Positions 43,584 through 53,915 of a stretch of 60,000 nucleotides of DNA are shown here, in pieces (position 1 is the first letter of the stretch; each line of letters starts with the position of its first letter). The notes beneath the pieces were generated by a model. The model ran no database searches. It was not told the DNA's origin and worked only from the letters and a program-made list of their open reading frames with translations. The DNA is from Membranipora membranacea. Lineage: Eukaryota; Bryozoa; Gymnolaemata; Cheilostomatida; Membraniporidae. A program made the position numbers and the translations under genes. The stretch is taken from contig OU612075.1 in assembly GCA_914767715.1 (NCBI GenBank), positions 15,812,001-15,872,000 of the forward strand, written 5' to 3'.

Positions 43584-44742
43584 CGAGTCTTGACAAGAAA
43601 AGTGGTGCATAAAATGATGACAAACAAGTCTATACTTAGAATGAGTGCGGTTAATAGTAATCAAGATATCCATGTAGTGAAATGTAGAGCTGTGGTTTGC
43701 AAAAAATGTCAGCATCGACATTTCTAATGGGTAAAAAACTGCTAATAGGTAATTGCGACAGCATTGCTCGCTCTGAAAATTTAGCTGCATGAATCAGATC
43801 TATGATACTGATACAGGTATGCTACTGGAAATTATGTCACCTTCATCTGATAATCCCTCGTGCATCGATAAAAAAGGGAAACTAAAAACAAAGCCTGTTT
43901 ATTATGGCCAAATCTAATTTCAGATGATGATCACTGGTATAACAAAGAATGTTTTTTCTTTATTTTACAATAATTTATCGCAATCCAAGATGGAAGTTTT
44001 AGATTATGATGAGCTTTTCAGCTCCGGAATGAAAACTAATCTCTGCTTGTTCTTTGAAATGGAACCAGAAATTATCCCTCATCTGAGTAAATTAAGTTAA
44101 GTCTGCATAATGCTCACAATAAAATTTGGCCTGACCTGCTCATGAGTCAACCAGTATGGCATAGGTATGACAGTGTGTTTAAAAATCTGTCGCATTTATA
44201 TTGTTAAAACTTGTATCGGAGCTGACAACAGGACTTCAGAGGACTTACGGGTATATTTTTGTTATTGCTAGGCAATACCTGGCTACTGACTTCGCTCATA
44301 GTTTACATCTCTGTCTGAATAATTTTATTATAATGGCCTCATCCAACATTCACTTAATCCCCGTACAGGCACAGTGCCCTCACTGGTCATCAGCACGATA
44401 CCTCTATTTTACCTTATCATAGCAGACAATAAACATAGCATAACATATCTATGCCAAAATGCGTACTGGTGTACCTTAGGTCAATTTATTGCTGTGATGA
44501 AAAACATGCCTTTACTGTAGTTACCTGAAAAAACCACTGGGCAGTACATAAAAAAAAAAATTCCGAGTAGGGTATCGAAAACTATGCCATCAGATACCTT
44601 ACTACACTGACATGATCCTATGGAAACCCCGTAATTTTAGCTTTCTTGGAATAGGAGTTATTCCATGAATTCTGTCATCACTAATGATGTGCTCAATGCT
44701 ACTGTCCCTTTTCCAAGGGAAGACAACTTGATGAAAATTGTT
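43584..44742. other. Non-coding stretch, nothing recognised
   Basis: AT-rich with small ORFs. No supported feature. Confidence 0.35.
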
Positions 44743-44799
44743 TATTTTCAAAGGCCTGGTAAGTCGCCTTATAGGCGACTTACCAGGCCTTTGAAAATA
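44743..44799. repeat. Perfect palindrome, 27-bp arms, 3-nt spacer
   Basis: The left arm (44743-44769) contains CAAAGGCCTGGTAAGTCGCC. The right arm (44773-44799) is its exact complement, separated by TAT. It lies about 35 bp from a LINE tail fragment. Confidence 0.95.
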
Positions 44800-44834
44800 T
44801 CGGAAAAATCAGATCTCTGTTGTATAAAGAGTTT

Positions 44835-45026
44835 TTAGAATAGCATAATATTAAGTGTATGTATGAGATGTCTTAAAAAGCTGTCTCTACCCCATGTACC
44901 CCGATATTTAACGGTGCGGTAGCGACCTGAGGGGCATTTAGTTAGAAAGTCATTGATAAAGTGCTCTTCATCGTGTATGTACCGTAGTCCAAGTGTCTTG
45001 ATCTGGTTGTGAATAGTGTTGTTCAA
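44835..45026 (-). pseudogene. LINE ORF2 C-terminal tail fragment
   Basis: The minus-strand peptide contains KCPSGRYRTVKYRGTWGRDS then FLRHLIHTLN. This follows the LPSGRRYR...R...SF-AI-LN pattern at the C-terminus of many LINE ORF2 proteins and resembles the tail at 13070. It is only ~60 residues long, with no RT motifs nearby, so it is a 5'-truncated relic typical of LINE insertions. Confidence 0.55.
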
Positions 45027-46457
45027 ATAGCATAATAATTAAGCTGTGAATGTCTGTTTTCTCCTACACACAGTGATGAAAACCCACAGAGAAGAACATG
45101 GCAGGAGAGCCAGGCATAGGTGGATTTTTTCATTATGCAGTCATTGATGGTTGAGTGTTTAACAGGATGTTTACGAAGAAACACATCGCTGTAGGACAGC
45201 AGGTAGGAAAAACTATTGTTATTATTCTCATACCTAAAATATGTTAAACAAAACAGCTCAAGGCTGACTCTTCTAATTGGGGGGGGGGATGCATAGCACT
45301 GAATTTGAATTGATTTCGCAGCTTTTCTCACCTGTACTTTTTTAGAGAAGTAGTAACACCATTATCTAGACCAAATTGTAAGGTAGCTTGATGCTCAGCA
45401 TCAGGCCACCCACTAAGATGAGGACACAGAGTAAGGTTAAACTTACTCTGTGATGAGGATAAAATCTAGCTGTCACCTGGTGATGACCACAGCAGCTGTC
45501 AACTAGTGGTGTCTAACATCAGCCGATAGGTAGAATTATGGCTGATTGTGAACTTACTAAACTGTCGTACTTGTTTGTTTGCTGTCGATACCGTAGATGA
45601 ATCTTGCTGCTGTAGAAGTCTAAAATCCATGTTCACAAGTTTTGAGAACTGTTTGACTAGTATTTTAACTAAGGCAAACTATTTTGATATTTGTAGATTG
45701 CAGTAGGCCTACTTGAAGGTACACTGAAAATTTAGGTCTGATATCCATAGTTGAGAACTTAGAACATGTGACTGACTGCAGGCTATACCTACAGATAATT
45801 CCATAGTATGACTCATCTTCACTAAGCTGTGAGTTTGATTTTAGTTCAAATATTGAGATGTAGTTGAGTAATTTCATAGTATTTCCCCAACATTGTCACC
45901 ATTTGATTTAGACCAGTGCTTGATTGTTAGCAGCTAGTTATTTTTTAGGATGTAATATTTTGATCAACCAAAATGTTCCTCATGCTGCATATCCTCAAAT
46001 TACCAGCAATATTTACCCTGGACTGTCTAAGCTTATCGAACTAGATTTACAGTGCTTTATTCGGTGCTAGGCAGGTGCTATTGTACCATATTAGTATATA
46101 TTCCGTACTGTTACTGTAAGCGCACATGTAGGGAGTGCCAAGAGGTGTGCAAACACTGTAAGCTCCCCACCTGGCTGCATGTTGTGGTAGAGGCCTACAT
46201 CCAGATGCTTTGACTATAGGCCTACAGCAGTTAGACCAAATCATTTAAAATCCTCGCTTCCACCCTCCTTAATTCCACTCACATTACTTGTTGTTACTAA
46301 GTTATTCCCACATGATTAAATAGAAGACAACTTACAAAGATCAATTCCACTTATTTTTATTGCATGAGTGTTGTCAAAACTAGTGACCTCAAACATGCTT
46401 TGAATCATTATAATAAAAGAATGCTTCAGCTTCATTCATATTTCTTGTCTTTTGCAG
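45027..46457. other. Non-coding stretch
   Basis: Includes a perfect 11-bp-arm inverted repeat at 45425-45452 (CACAGAGTAAG/CTTACTCTGTG, loop GTTAAA) and a G9 run near 45281. No supported gene. Confidence 0.4.
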
Positions 46458-46547
46458 GTGGAGGCACATGTTAGTGTTGCACAATCCCCCAGTAAGACCC
46501 GTATTCTCGTTGGTAAAAGAAACTCTACATTGTCCTATGGAGACTGA
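46458..46547 (+). CDS. Candidate terminal exon, gene unidentified
   Basis: A strong 3' splice site (TTTCTTGTCTTTTGCAG) precedes a 29-codon frame, VEAHVSVAQSPSKTRILVGK..., ending in TGA. The splice signal is good but the coding stretch is short and unrecognised, so this remains a low-confidence exon. A second plus-strand candidate follows about 0.5 kb downstream. Confidence 0.25.
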   Translation: MEAHVSVAQSPSKTRILVGKRNSTLSYGD

Positions 46548-47058
46548 TTATGTAGATCAGCCATAAAATATGTATTGTCAATGGTTCACAAACAGTCAGT
46601 AGGTCTGAGGTGATAGGAATATTACTTTGAGCCTCAAGCTCTTAACCAACACCCTTCTCTGCCTAGTTCAAACGATTCTATGTCAAATATTGCAGATTAG
46701 TCAATTGACCTTGTCCCTAAACACTCATTAGCCTATAAATGGTAAAAGAATGTTGCGCCTCTATATAATACTGTTTTACGGCTTATAAAAACATTCAACT
46801 GTCGTTGCCTGTCTCCCCCATCTTGTCCTCTTGCGGAGACTATCGTTAGATACGACAAGTATATTATGACCAACCTGGATATTTAAACTCATGATTTACA
46901 ATTTTTACACATATCAGGTTGTATAAACAACTAAGAGTGGACTGGACTTGTGGATCTGAGCCTGACACAATATAAAATTACTGGGTCAGGATCACAACTA
47001 CAACTTCTAAATCAAGATATTTTCCACAATAACGGTGTGATAATGTTTTTTTTTTCAG

Positions 47059-47148
47059 CAAGTAATCATGTGTGACGAATATGAGATGTCAACGAAAAAA
47101 GATGTGTTGATTTTATACGGAGTTACCCGACACGGCTCAGTATCATGA
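47059..47148 (+). CDS. Candidate exon, gene unidentified
   Basis: After an acceptor with a T12 run (TTTTTTCAG), an open frame reads CDEYEMSTKKDVLILYGVTR and ends in TGA at 47146. A donor-like CCTG|GTGAGT follows at 47156. The peptide looks coding, but the donor lying beyond the stop leaves exon status uncertain. Unrecognised. Confidence 0.25.
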   Translation, partial: QVIMCDEYEMSTKKDVLILYGVTRHGSVS

Positions 47149-47403
47149 AGTCCTGGTGAGTTATGTGCAGTAAGACCAGAGACCATAGAAAGTATACTTT
47201 CTCTGGTCAGATTGGTATGGCTGTCATTGCAGGCAGTTTACATCTAATCTATTTAAGCAATTAGTTTCAATTTTATTTCTGCGAACAGCTTTGGAAACAA
47301 ACATAACAGCTTAGAGGTCTTTCTATCGCTGAGGTCATCATAGCAAAGATCTTAAAGGTTTTGCAACAAGTGTGACATGGTGAACAATGTACCACTACTG
47401 CTG

Positions 47404-47563
47404 TTACTTGTGGAGAGCGTCCTCATTGAATTTGTATAGCTCAATGATGGCAAACTGAGGCTTCATATCAGCACTGTCACCTAATGGGCTAATTATCTGC
47501 AGAGAACGATTTTCAAAATCAAAATGCGAAATCAAAGCACCAGATGAAGTAGCAAAGTGTTTA
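47404..47563 (-). CDS. Candidate terminal exon, gene unidentified
   Basis: On the minus strand an acceptor (TTTTAAGCAG) precedes a 52-codon frame ending in TAA. It reads KHFATSSGALISHFDFENRS, then QIISPLGDSADMKPQFAIIE and a short charged tail. The composition is that of a folded protein C-terminus. The polypyrimidine tract is weak because the upstream sequence is GATGAT-rich. It is on the same strand as the exon at 48913-49145 and could belong to the same gene, with the duplicated segment 47.6-48.65 kb as intron. The family is not recognised. Confidence 0.35.
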
Positions 47564-47599
47564 CTGCTTAAAATCATCATCACCATCATTGAGTCATTG

Positions 47600-48650
47600 T
47601 TTTCTCCCTCCGATATTGACACTCCATTTTGGCGAACACCCCCCCCCCCCCCCTCAATTATAGGTGATAGTGTTAAGATTTGAACCTCATTTTCTTCTTT
47701 GCTCCGAAGTAAAAGTCAGGTTCGCCAAGGGTTATCCCCTCATTTAATAGTGGAGGACAACTCTATATTGCATTTCTAAACAATAGAATTGAGTTTCTAT
47801 TTTGATAAGCTTGTACAAATTGGCCACAACGGTGTTACTATCAGGGTTTCCCCTTTGAGCATGCCACCCTCCACCCTACTCCGAGATTTTTGGTCTGCTT
47901 TTTTTTGTATCAAACTACTCCCGGTTTTGATTCAAGTTTTGATTTTTTTTTCACACCTGAAATATCTCTGCTGTGACCATTGAGGGACCTTTTAAGGTTG
48001 ATTGCTCCATCCCACAGCGCCCTCGACTGTATACCTCTTCTGAGAGTGAAGCTATTCTGTCTGGCTAATGATAAGTAGGGACCAGCTGTTTTTATATTGT
48101 TGCAGTCTCTTTTTCGGTTCATTTTGTTGATCAACAAGGCTTTTTTTATTCCCGAAAACTCAGTACATCTCGGACTTAATTCATTAATATTACGCATCAG
48201 TTCATTTTGGGCAACTTGAATATCCTTCAGCATGGAGTTCGATCCCCAACCTCCCCTCATAAATCCTTGAGAGGCCACCGTCAACATAACGCCAGTTCTA
48301 TTCTCACATTATTGTTGTATTTGCTGATCATCTCCTTGATTGTTGTGTTTTACAGTCTAGATCTCTCAGCCTTGATTGCAGGTTTTTTTTACAATATAAT
48401 TTCAGCGAGAGCACTCCAACCTCATTTGCCGTGTTTTATGTTGTATTTTTTCTAACTGAGCATGCTACTCCTGAGTAGGCGGGAAGGTTTCTTTTTAGAC
48501 TATTTTTTACACTCATTAACCAAGGAGTGAGAACTATTCCATAAGATCAGTACAAGAGGCTACAATTACATACCTGACACTGGTAGTTACTGAGTTGATA
48601 AAAGATCAGGGTTGAGTTCTGATTACAAATTTGATTAGTCAGCAGTAGAT
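47600..48650. repeat. ~1-kb duplicated segment, copy 1
   Basis: It matches 53065-53915 in the same orientation. Shared words include AGGGTTATCCCCTCATTT (47729/53229), TCATTAATATTAC (48181/53511) and AAAGATCAGG (48600/53889). Copy 1 has a C15 run (about 47639-47653) and about 180 bp (about 47960-48150) missing from copy 2. In that extra part the minus strand reads PYLSLARQNSFTLRRG, resembling a LINE C-terminus, so the segment may be a LINE 3' end or carry one. Confidence 0.65.
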
Positions 48651-48912
48651 TAATGCGTCGTTGAACTCAAAACAGTTGTCATCTCAATGCTTCAAACATG
48701 GTCTAGACTTTAATGTTAGCTTGTTTGATGGCCTTGATCGGATGGATTGATCCTACTCCTGCTTCTTCTATGTTGTATGGGTGTCATCAGTAGACGATCA
48801 AACAAGCCAGCTATGCATCTAGGAGAATTTTGATTTGTGACTTTTTGTTTGCTGTATTCATTGAGCTGAATGACTTTCACTTAATAGCCTTTATATGTGT
48901 GCTGAAACTTAC
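48651..48912. other. Spacer
   Basis: Nothing recognised. It would be an intron if the flanking minus-strand exons belong together. Confidence 0.3.
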
Positions 48913-49145
48913 TTCTCGGCTCTGAAATCGTTTGGCGACAAAATCGTCCAGCTCCTTTTCACCAACTTCTTTCGCTTTCTGGATATCTGTTTGGGTATCT
49001 TTTGGTGCTTGAGTCCCATTGACAATGCGAACAATGTTTTCTGACTCATAGCTCAATAGATTGATGCATAGGCCTACCTCAATTGCCTCTTTCATCTGCA
49101 GCCGTGATACCAATGAGGCCAATTCTACCACACCTGTGTTATAGT
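48913..49145 (-). CDS. Candidate internal coding exon, gene unidentified
   Basis: This is the best-supported exon in the window. On the minus strand it is bounded by an acceptor (TTTTCGTTTTACTGCAG) and a consensus donor (GAA|GTAAGT), and is open for 77 codons (2 nt plus 77 codons, 233 bp). It reads NTGVVELASLVSRLQMKEAI, then GLCINLLSYESENIVRIVNG, then a Lys/Glu-rich part, QKAKEVGEKELDDFVAKRF. The pattern suggests a small helical protein. I do not recognise the family; alternatives include a small cytoskeletal or adaptor protein, but this is a guess from composition only. A candidate terminal exon lies 1.3 kb downstream at 47404-47563. Confidence 0.5.
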
Positions 49146-49824
49146 CTGCAGTAAAACGAAAACAAGATAATTAACCATGAAAAATACAGGATAACAATTT
49201 ATTACAAAAGCAAGTAACTTTCAGTTTAAAATATTAAGTAAAATTAGGCTTTTTAAATAGGCCACAGTATTTTGCAATTATTTTTTTCCTCATTATGTTT
49301 GCTGATGGTAGGGATGGGAAGCTTTTGTAGAAAAGCAAACAATTGAGTCAACTGCTGAATCTTCTACTAATGAAACCAGGGGTGATGAGTGTGCTGTTAG
49401 TTGTCTGCTTATTGATACTCAACAGAATAATTTGATAAAATAATGCTTCACAAGCTTCAGAATCTCGTCAAAAGATGTTCGCCACATATCATAAGCGGCG
49501 ATTACCAATGTGATGGCCTGAGTAAGAAACAGCTAGCCTCTCAAACACAAACAAATAATCAATATGATTGATATTGATTAAAATATTAAAATATATGTGC
49601 CATTTACTACTATAAAGGCTACCTGAAACAAATCCCTTAAGTCTTACAGGAGCCTTCACCACACATTTATTTAGATCTAGGCTATCAGCTTCATAACATT
49701 CCTCATCCTTATATAGTTCCTCTTATATTCTTTTCAAGAATTTCGCGTCATCTGTAGACAGCTTGTTTTGATTATTGTGGGAGGTTGATTAAAAATCAGA
49801 ACTGAACATCTTGATTATACATCT
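49146..49824. other. Non-coding stretch, nothing recognised
   Basis: AT-rich; an intron if the exon at 48913-49145 is real. Confidence 0.3.
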
Positions 49825-50257
49825 TCAAAAGTTACTGTCAGAAGTGTTTGTTTGAACTCTAAACTTTACTTCAGATCTATCGTCAATGGATGCTACCACC
49901 GCTCTATTTACAAAAACTTGATTCACTACATCTTGTGGTGAAGAATCACTCATAATACACCATCCTACATTCTGTGAGTTTAGAAAATGGCTTATGATCC
50001 ATGCCAGCAATGTAGTCCCTACGTAAACTATCTGATTCTCTAATGATAAAATCGTAACTAACTTATCTCTCGACTGAAGATTTGCCGCTCTGGCGCTGGC
50101 TGTGGTACTGGTGATCACAGTCGTAATTGTTGGCTGCAGCTCTCACTCTGGCTTTTGGCACTGTTAGGACTTTCCTCTTTGTAAGATTAGGCACGGTACG
50201 TTTGGAAGGTTGCAGATTAACACCTAAATTATTTGTTCTTAGATTAAAGTAGTTTAA
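49825..50257 (-). pseudogene. Unrecognised coding remnant next to a MITE
   Basis: Two overlapping minus-strand frames look coding. One (to 49825) reads NLQSRDKLVTILSLENQIVY, then a hydrophobic stretch (VGTTLLAWIISHFL), then DVVNQVFVNRAVVASIDDRS. The other, upstream and shifted, is basic: RTNNLGVNLQPSKRTVPNLT and RKVLTVPKARVRAA. Read from its Met, the upstream frame begins inside the terminal repeat of the adjacent MITE (first ~10 residues), so that Met is not a natural start. A frameshift near 50100 would join the two. Unrecognised; possibly an old gene or transposon ORF. Confidence 0.3.
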
Positions 50258-50624
50258 AGCTCTGGCTACACACGCCATACTATCCATAGGATTGGGAAAC
50301 TTTTAGTAAGGCTACGGATTGGGCAAGGTGCTACACACGCCCATTAATAGCTAGGCCTATTCCTTTAAATTACAATACAATTTGGGTCTGCTTTGCCTTC
50401 CTATTGTCCAACTTGAATGAATTAAACCAATCACTATTTAGTAATAGCCCCGCCTCTTTCACAAAAAACAAATGAATAGCTAGCCGTACTACGGCTACGG
50501 ATAGAACCAACAAGTTGGTTAGCCCATCTGAGGCATCTGGCAGAGCTAACCTAGCTATCCTATGCATTTGGCAGAGCTAAAGATGACCCAATCCTGTGGA
50601 AAATACGGCGTGTGTAGCCACAAC
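50258..50624. mobile_element. MITE (367 bp) with TTAA flanks
   Basis: The left end (TGGCTACACACGCC, 50263) and right end (GGCGTGTGTAGCCA, to 50620) are inverted. Similarity continues inward to AGGATTGGG and CCCAATCCT. TTAA flanks both sides (50254-50257 and 50625-50628). TTAA targets are used by piggyBac and Kolobok elements. The interior repeats GCTACACACGCCC once more (~50330). No protein is encoded. Confidence 0.65.
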
Positions 50625-50874
50625 TTAAAGTAGATCTGTCGCAGAAGGCAGATTGCTATACTTCTGTAAGGTAGTAGTTTTATACCAGCACATAATAATG
50701 TAATGTTTTCTCATAAGATATAGGATCGAGACCAGATGAATTAATTATAGAAGTGAAAAAGTCAATTCAAATTTTCAGAGTTGTTTGGAGATCTCTAAGC
50801 AATTCACAAAAACAGTTATCATTTAAAATTATCGAGTTATAGAAATTCAGAAATAAAAATTACTTATCTTAAAA

Positions 50875-51560
50875 TGGTTACATACTCATTTGCTAAATTT
50901 TTCTTTGCCCTCGTTCCAAGACCCGACAGCCATTGCTGTTTTGGCATTGTACGTTCCATGCCCAAAACTGATCCTTTTGTCATGTACGACATTGAGTGGG
51001 GTATTGAAGCTTTCTACATGTGGTGTGGACTTGTCCTCAACATACTGATGGGCGTTCTTGTACTGTGGGACTTTTCTAGAGCGTCTGTTAGTAGTTGGAC
51101 AGCCCTCTCACTTAATATTGGCCTCTTTGTGGGGTTAAAAAACCATCCTGCTGCTGGGTCAGTTTTGCAAGTTTTGCAGCGAGCGATGCTGAGGCAGTTG
51201 GTGTGATCACCCTTGTAGTGTTTGATACAGTTGAATTTTGCCTGTACTCTGAAAGCATGGGGCTTGTCATCAAGCTCATTGTGCCATGTTCGTCCATGGT
51301 CTCTTTTTGGCTCCTTAGGTATTTTCTGTAAGGATTTTGTTCTAGCTGTTTTAATTCATGCCAGTTGTTTTGCTAGATTAGGGTCTCTGGGTGTTCCTCT
51401 CTTACATACTTGCTGATGCTAGCGTTAATGTCATGGCAGTGCTTGGCGATCGAGATATATACTTTTAGCGTGTTATAATGCTAACTGTTCTAGTTTCTCG
51501 TGTCTCTGGGCTACACGGTCCTTCTCAGATGTTACAGTCTTGAAGCGACAACCTTTTTGA
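50875..51560 (-). pseudogene. DDE-type transposase C-terminal fragment (Kolobok/MULE-like)
   Basis: Minus-strand frames give a zinc-binding-like segment, HYKGDHTNCLSIARCKTC (~51200). Then follow FFNPTKRPILSERAVQLLTD and, after a frame change, VESFNTPLNVVHDKRISFG then TAMAVGSWNEG (~50930-51010). The order H-x-GDH-x2-C-x4-RC, then an N-E-S-(F/L)-N...(P/D)K...F...A-x2-FN/WN-x-G block, is that of the C-terminal part of Kolobok-like and related transposases. The assignment is by pattern memory and therefore tentative. Upstream catalytic regions are not readable. Proximity to the TTAA-flanked MITE at 50258-50624 is consistent with a Kolobok connection. Frameshifts make it inactive. Confidence 0.45.
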
Positions 51561-53064
51561 TTTCATTTCCAATAAATATAATGTCCGTTTGTCTAGAGTT
51601 TTTCCGTGTCCCGTGTCGTGCATCAGACAGGATATCTATCGCTTGTTTCCTTTCTCGCTCTCCTTGGTAAGAGCACTGCTCACAGAGTTATCAGCCGCCT
51701 AAAGAATGAAATATTGAAGTTATTATCGTCTATTATTGTCTACTGGGCAAGATCAAAGATTATTATCATTTATGGTATATAATTGGACTTACTCTCTGAA
51801 CATTAAGTTTTATCAACTTTGATAATACTTGAGAAACTGATTAACAAATTTTTAAAACCAGAATATACTAACGTAGTAGATGGAGTGGTTGTTAAAGCCT
51901 CGCCAAATGACTGAATGTAAGCATGGAGCACAAAACCATTCTTTGTTGAAAATTCATCATAATGTATCTTTGTAACAGTAACAGTAGGCCTAAAGATAGC
52001 CATGGTAACGATCCGTGAACTAGAAAACAATATTATTGTACTTGACTGCTTACATGGGTTGTCAGTTTGAAACGCAGTGGAATCACAGTCTCTCCCGACA
52101 GGGTATATTGATAGACCATTACAGTCAGATTCAGAGCCTGGTACTATCAGCTTGTAGTGAGATTTAGGCTCGGTGCCTTCAAAGGCGAGAAGGGAATAAT
52201 CGAAAGATTAGGTCTCTAAAATTTTCCAAATATAACCCACTGCGATTGTAGTTCTAATATCTTGAGGATTTTTACAAACTCTGGTAATTCCAGGTACCCT
52301 CCACTCAACTTCCATGCGAGGACATGGTTTTCTTGTTCTTAGCACCCTCAATTTCCACATTTTCAATGCAGTAAATAATCTCATCATCATCAAGTACTAG
52401 GTACTGCTGCTTAACTAGCACCTTAAGTTGGCGAAATAAAAAAAGTCTTGAATTGCAATTAGCTCACCCTAGGACTGTAAGTGATGTCCTATACCAGACA
52501 TGAAAGCTAAATATGACGCCCAACGCAATGACGTCTACAGGTTTCACATTGTTGACACAAACTCCCACTCTACGCACGAGTTTAGAAAGCTCCCAAACCT
52601 GTGTAAGAAAATGATAATAATGTGTATCCGTACATTAATAGATAAATTATGTATATATAAATTATGTTTATTTACTAATTAGTAACTTATTATTGCTGTC
52701 AGGCTTCGAAAACTGTACTAAAAATCAATGATTGGGTTTCTCCAACATAGGAAACAACTTGCTCAGCACCTAATTGGCCAGAAAGAAATCTACGCCTAGC
52801 TCGCAACAAATTTTGGCGGTTTCTCTTATGAGGACATACCACATGAAATCTAACATTGCTAGCTTGTTCAGCCAGCAGAGGGGATTGACACAGCAACTTA
52901 CCAGAGCCTCATCAGGAAATACAAGAGGTCCAAAATCTGTATTCTGTCTTCTCCAGCTCTGATAAGTTGTTCAACCTGTAGTTGTTCAAAGGAAATTAAA
53001 TTTTTTACAACTATATCTATGGGTTTTCCGGTCATACACCTGATGGAGTAGCTATAAGTGTGTT
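51561..53064. other. Stretch with scattered coding-like remnants, none supported
   Basis: Minus-strand pieces near 51803-52030 (KIHYDEFSTKNGFVLHAYIQ) and near 52330-52400 (LDDDEIIYCIENVEIEGAKN) look coding but lack splice sites and are broken by stops. They may be transposon debris. Nothing else was found. Confidence 0.25.
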
Positions 53065-53915
53065 ATTTCACTCCCTGGTATTGACACTTCATTTCGGCAA
53101 TTTTTCCTCCCTACAGGTGATAATGCTTTGATTTGAGCCTCATTTTGCTACCTTGACAATTAAAAAAGTGCACATTTTGCTGAGTCGCAGCAGCAGCTTT
53201 TCTTTGCTCCAAAGCAAAATCAGGTTCGCTTAGGGTTATCCCCTCATTTCATAGTGTAGGATGACTCTATAGTGTTGGTTTTAAAAAGCATTTCTAAGAA
53301 TGAAGACAATAGTCTTGAGCTTCTTTTTTTAAGCTTGCACCAATGTGCCACAAAGGTGTGACTCTCAAGGTTTGCCCTTTTAAGCAGGTAGGCCTCCATC
53401 CTTCTCCTAGATCTTTGGTATCTTTTTTTCTCTGCATCAAATAAATCCTGTTTTTTTTGCTCGGTTCAATGTTTTTTCACACAGGAAGCTCAGTACGGCA
53501 TGGGCGTTAATCATTAATATTACACATCGGTTTGATATCATCATTTTGAGCCACAGCAAATCCTAGAGATCGATCCATATCCTCTCCTCATAAGTCATTT
53601 TCACGCCACTATCATCAGAACACCAGTTCTACACTCACACTGTTGTATTTTTCCGTTTTGTTGCTGTTCATCTCCGTGATTGTTGAGTTCTGCAGTCTTA
53701 TCTCACTCGCCTTATTTTATGTGTTTTTCTGTTCCTAGCTGATCATGATACTCCCCAGTAGGTGGGATGTTTATTTTTTTTTTTATACTGATTAATGAAG
53801 TAATGAGACCTATTCTATAGGATCAGTACAAGGGACAGCAATTATATACCAAGAAACTGTTTGTTACTGAGGAGTAAAAAAGATCAGGATTGAATTTTAA
53901 TTATCATCATCATTG
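53065..53915. repeat. ~1-kb duplicated segment, copy 2
   Basis: Diverged partner of 47600-48650 in the same orientation, lacking the C15 run and about 180 bp of copy 1 (junction near 53480). About 5 kb separates the two, so this is a dispersed repeat family or an old segmental duplication. Confidence 0.65.

Noticed and set aside
50063-50287. ORF start at 50287 as a real protein N-terminus
   Set aside because: The first residues come from the MITE terminal inverted repeat.
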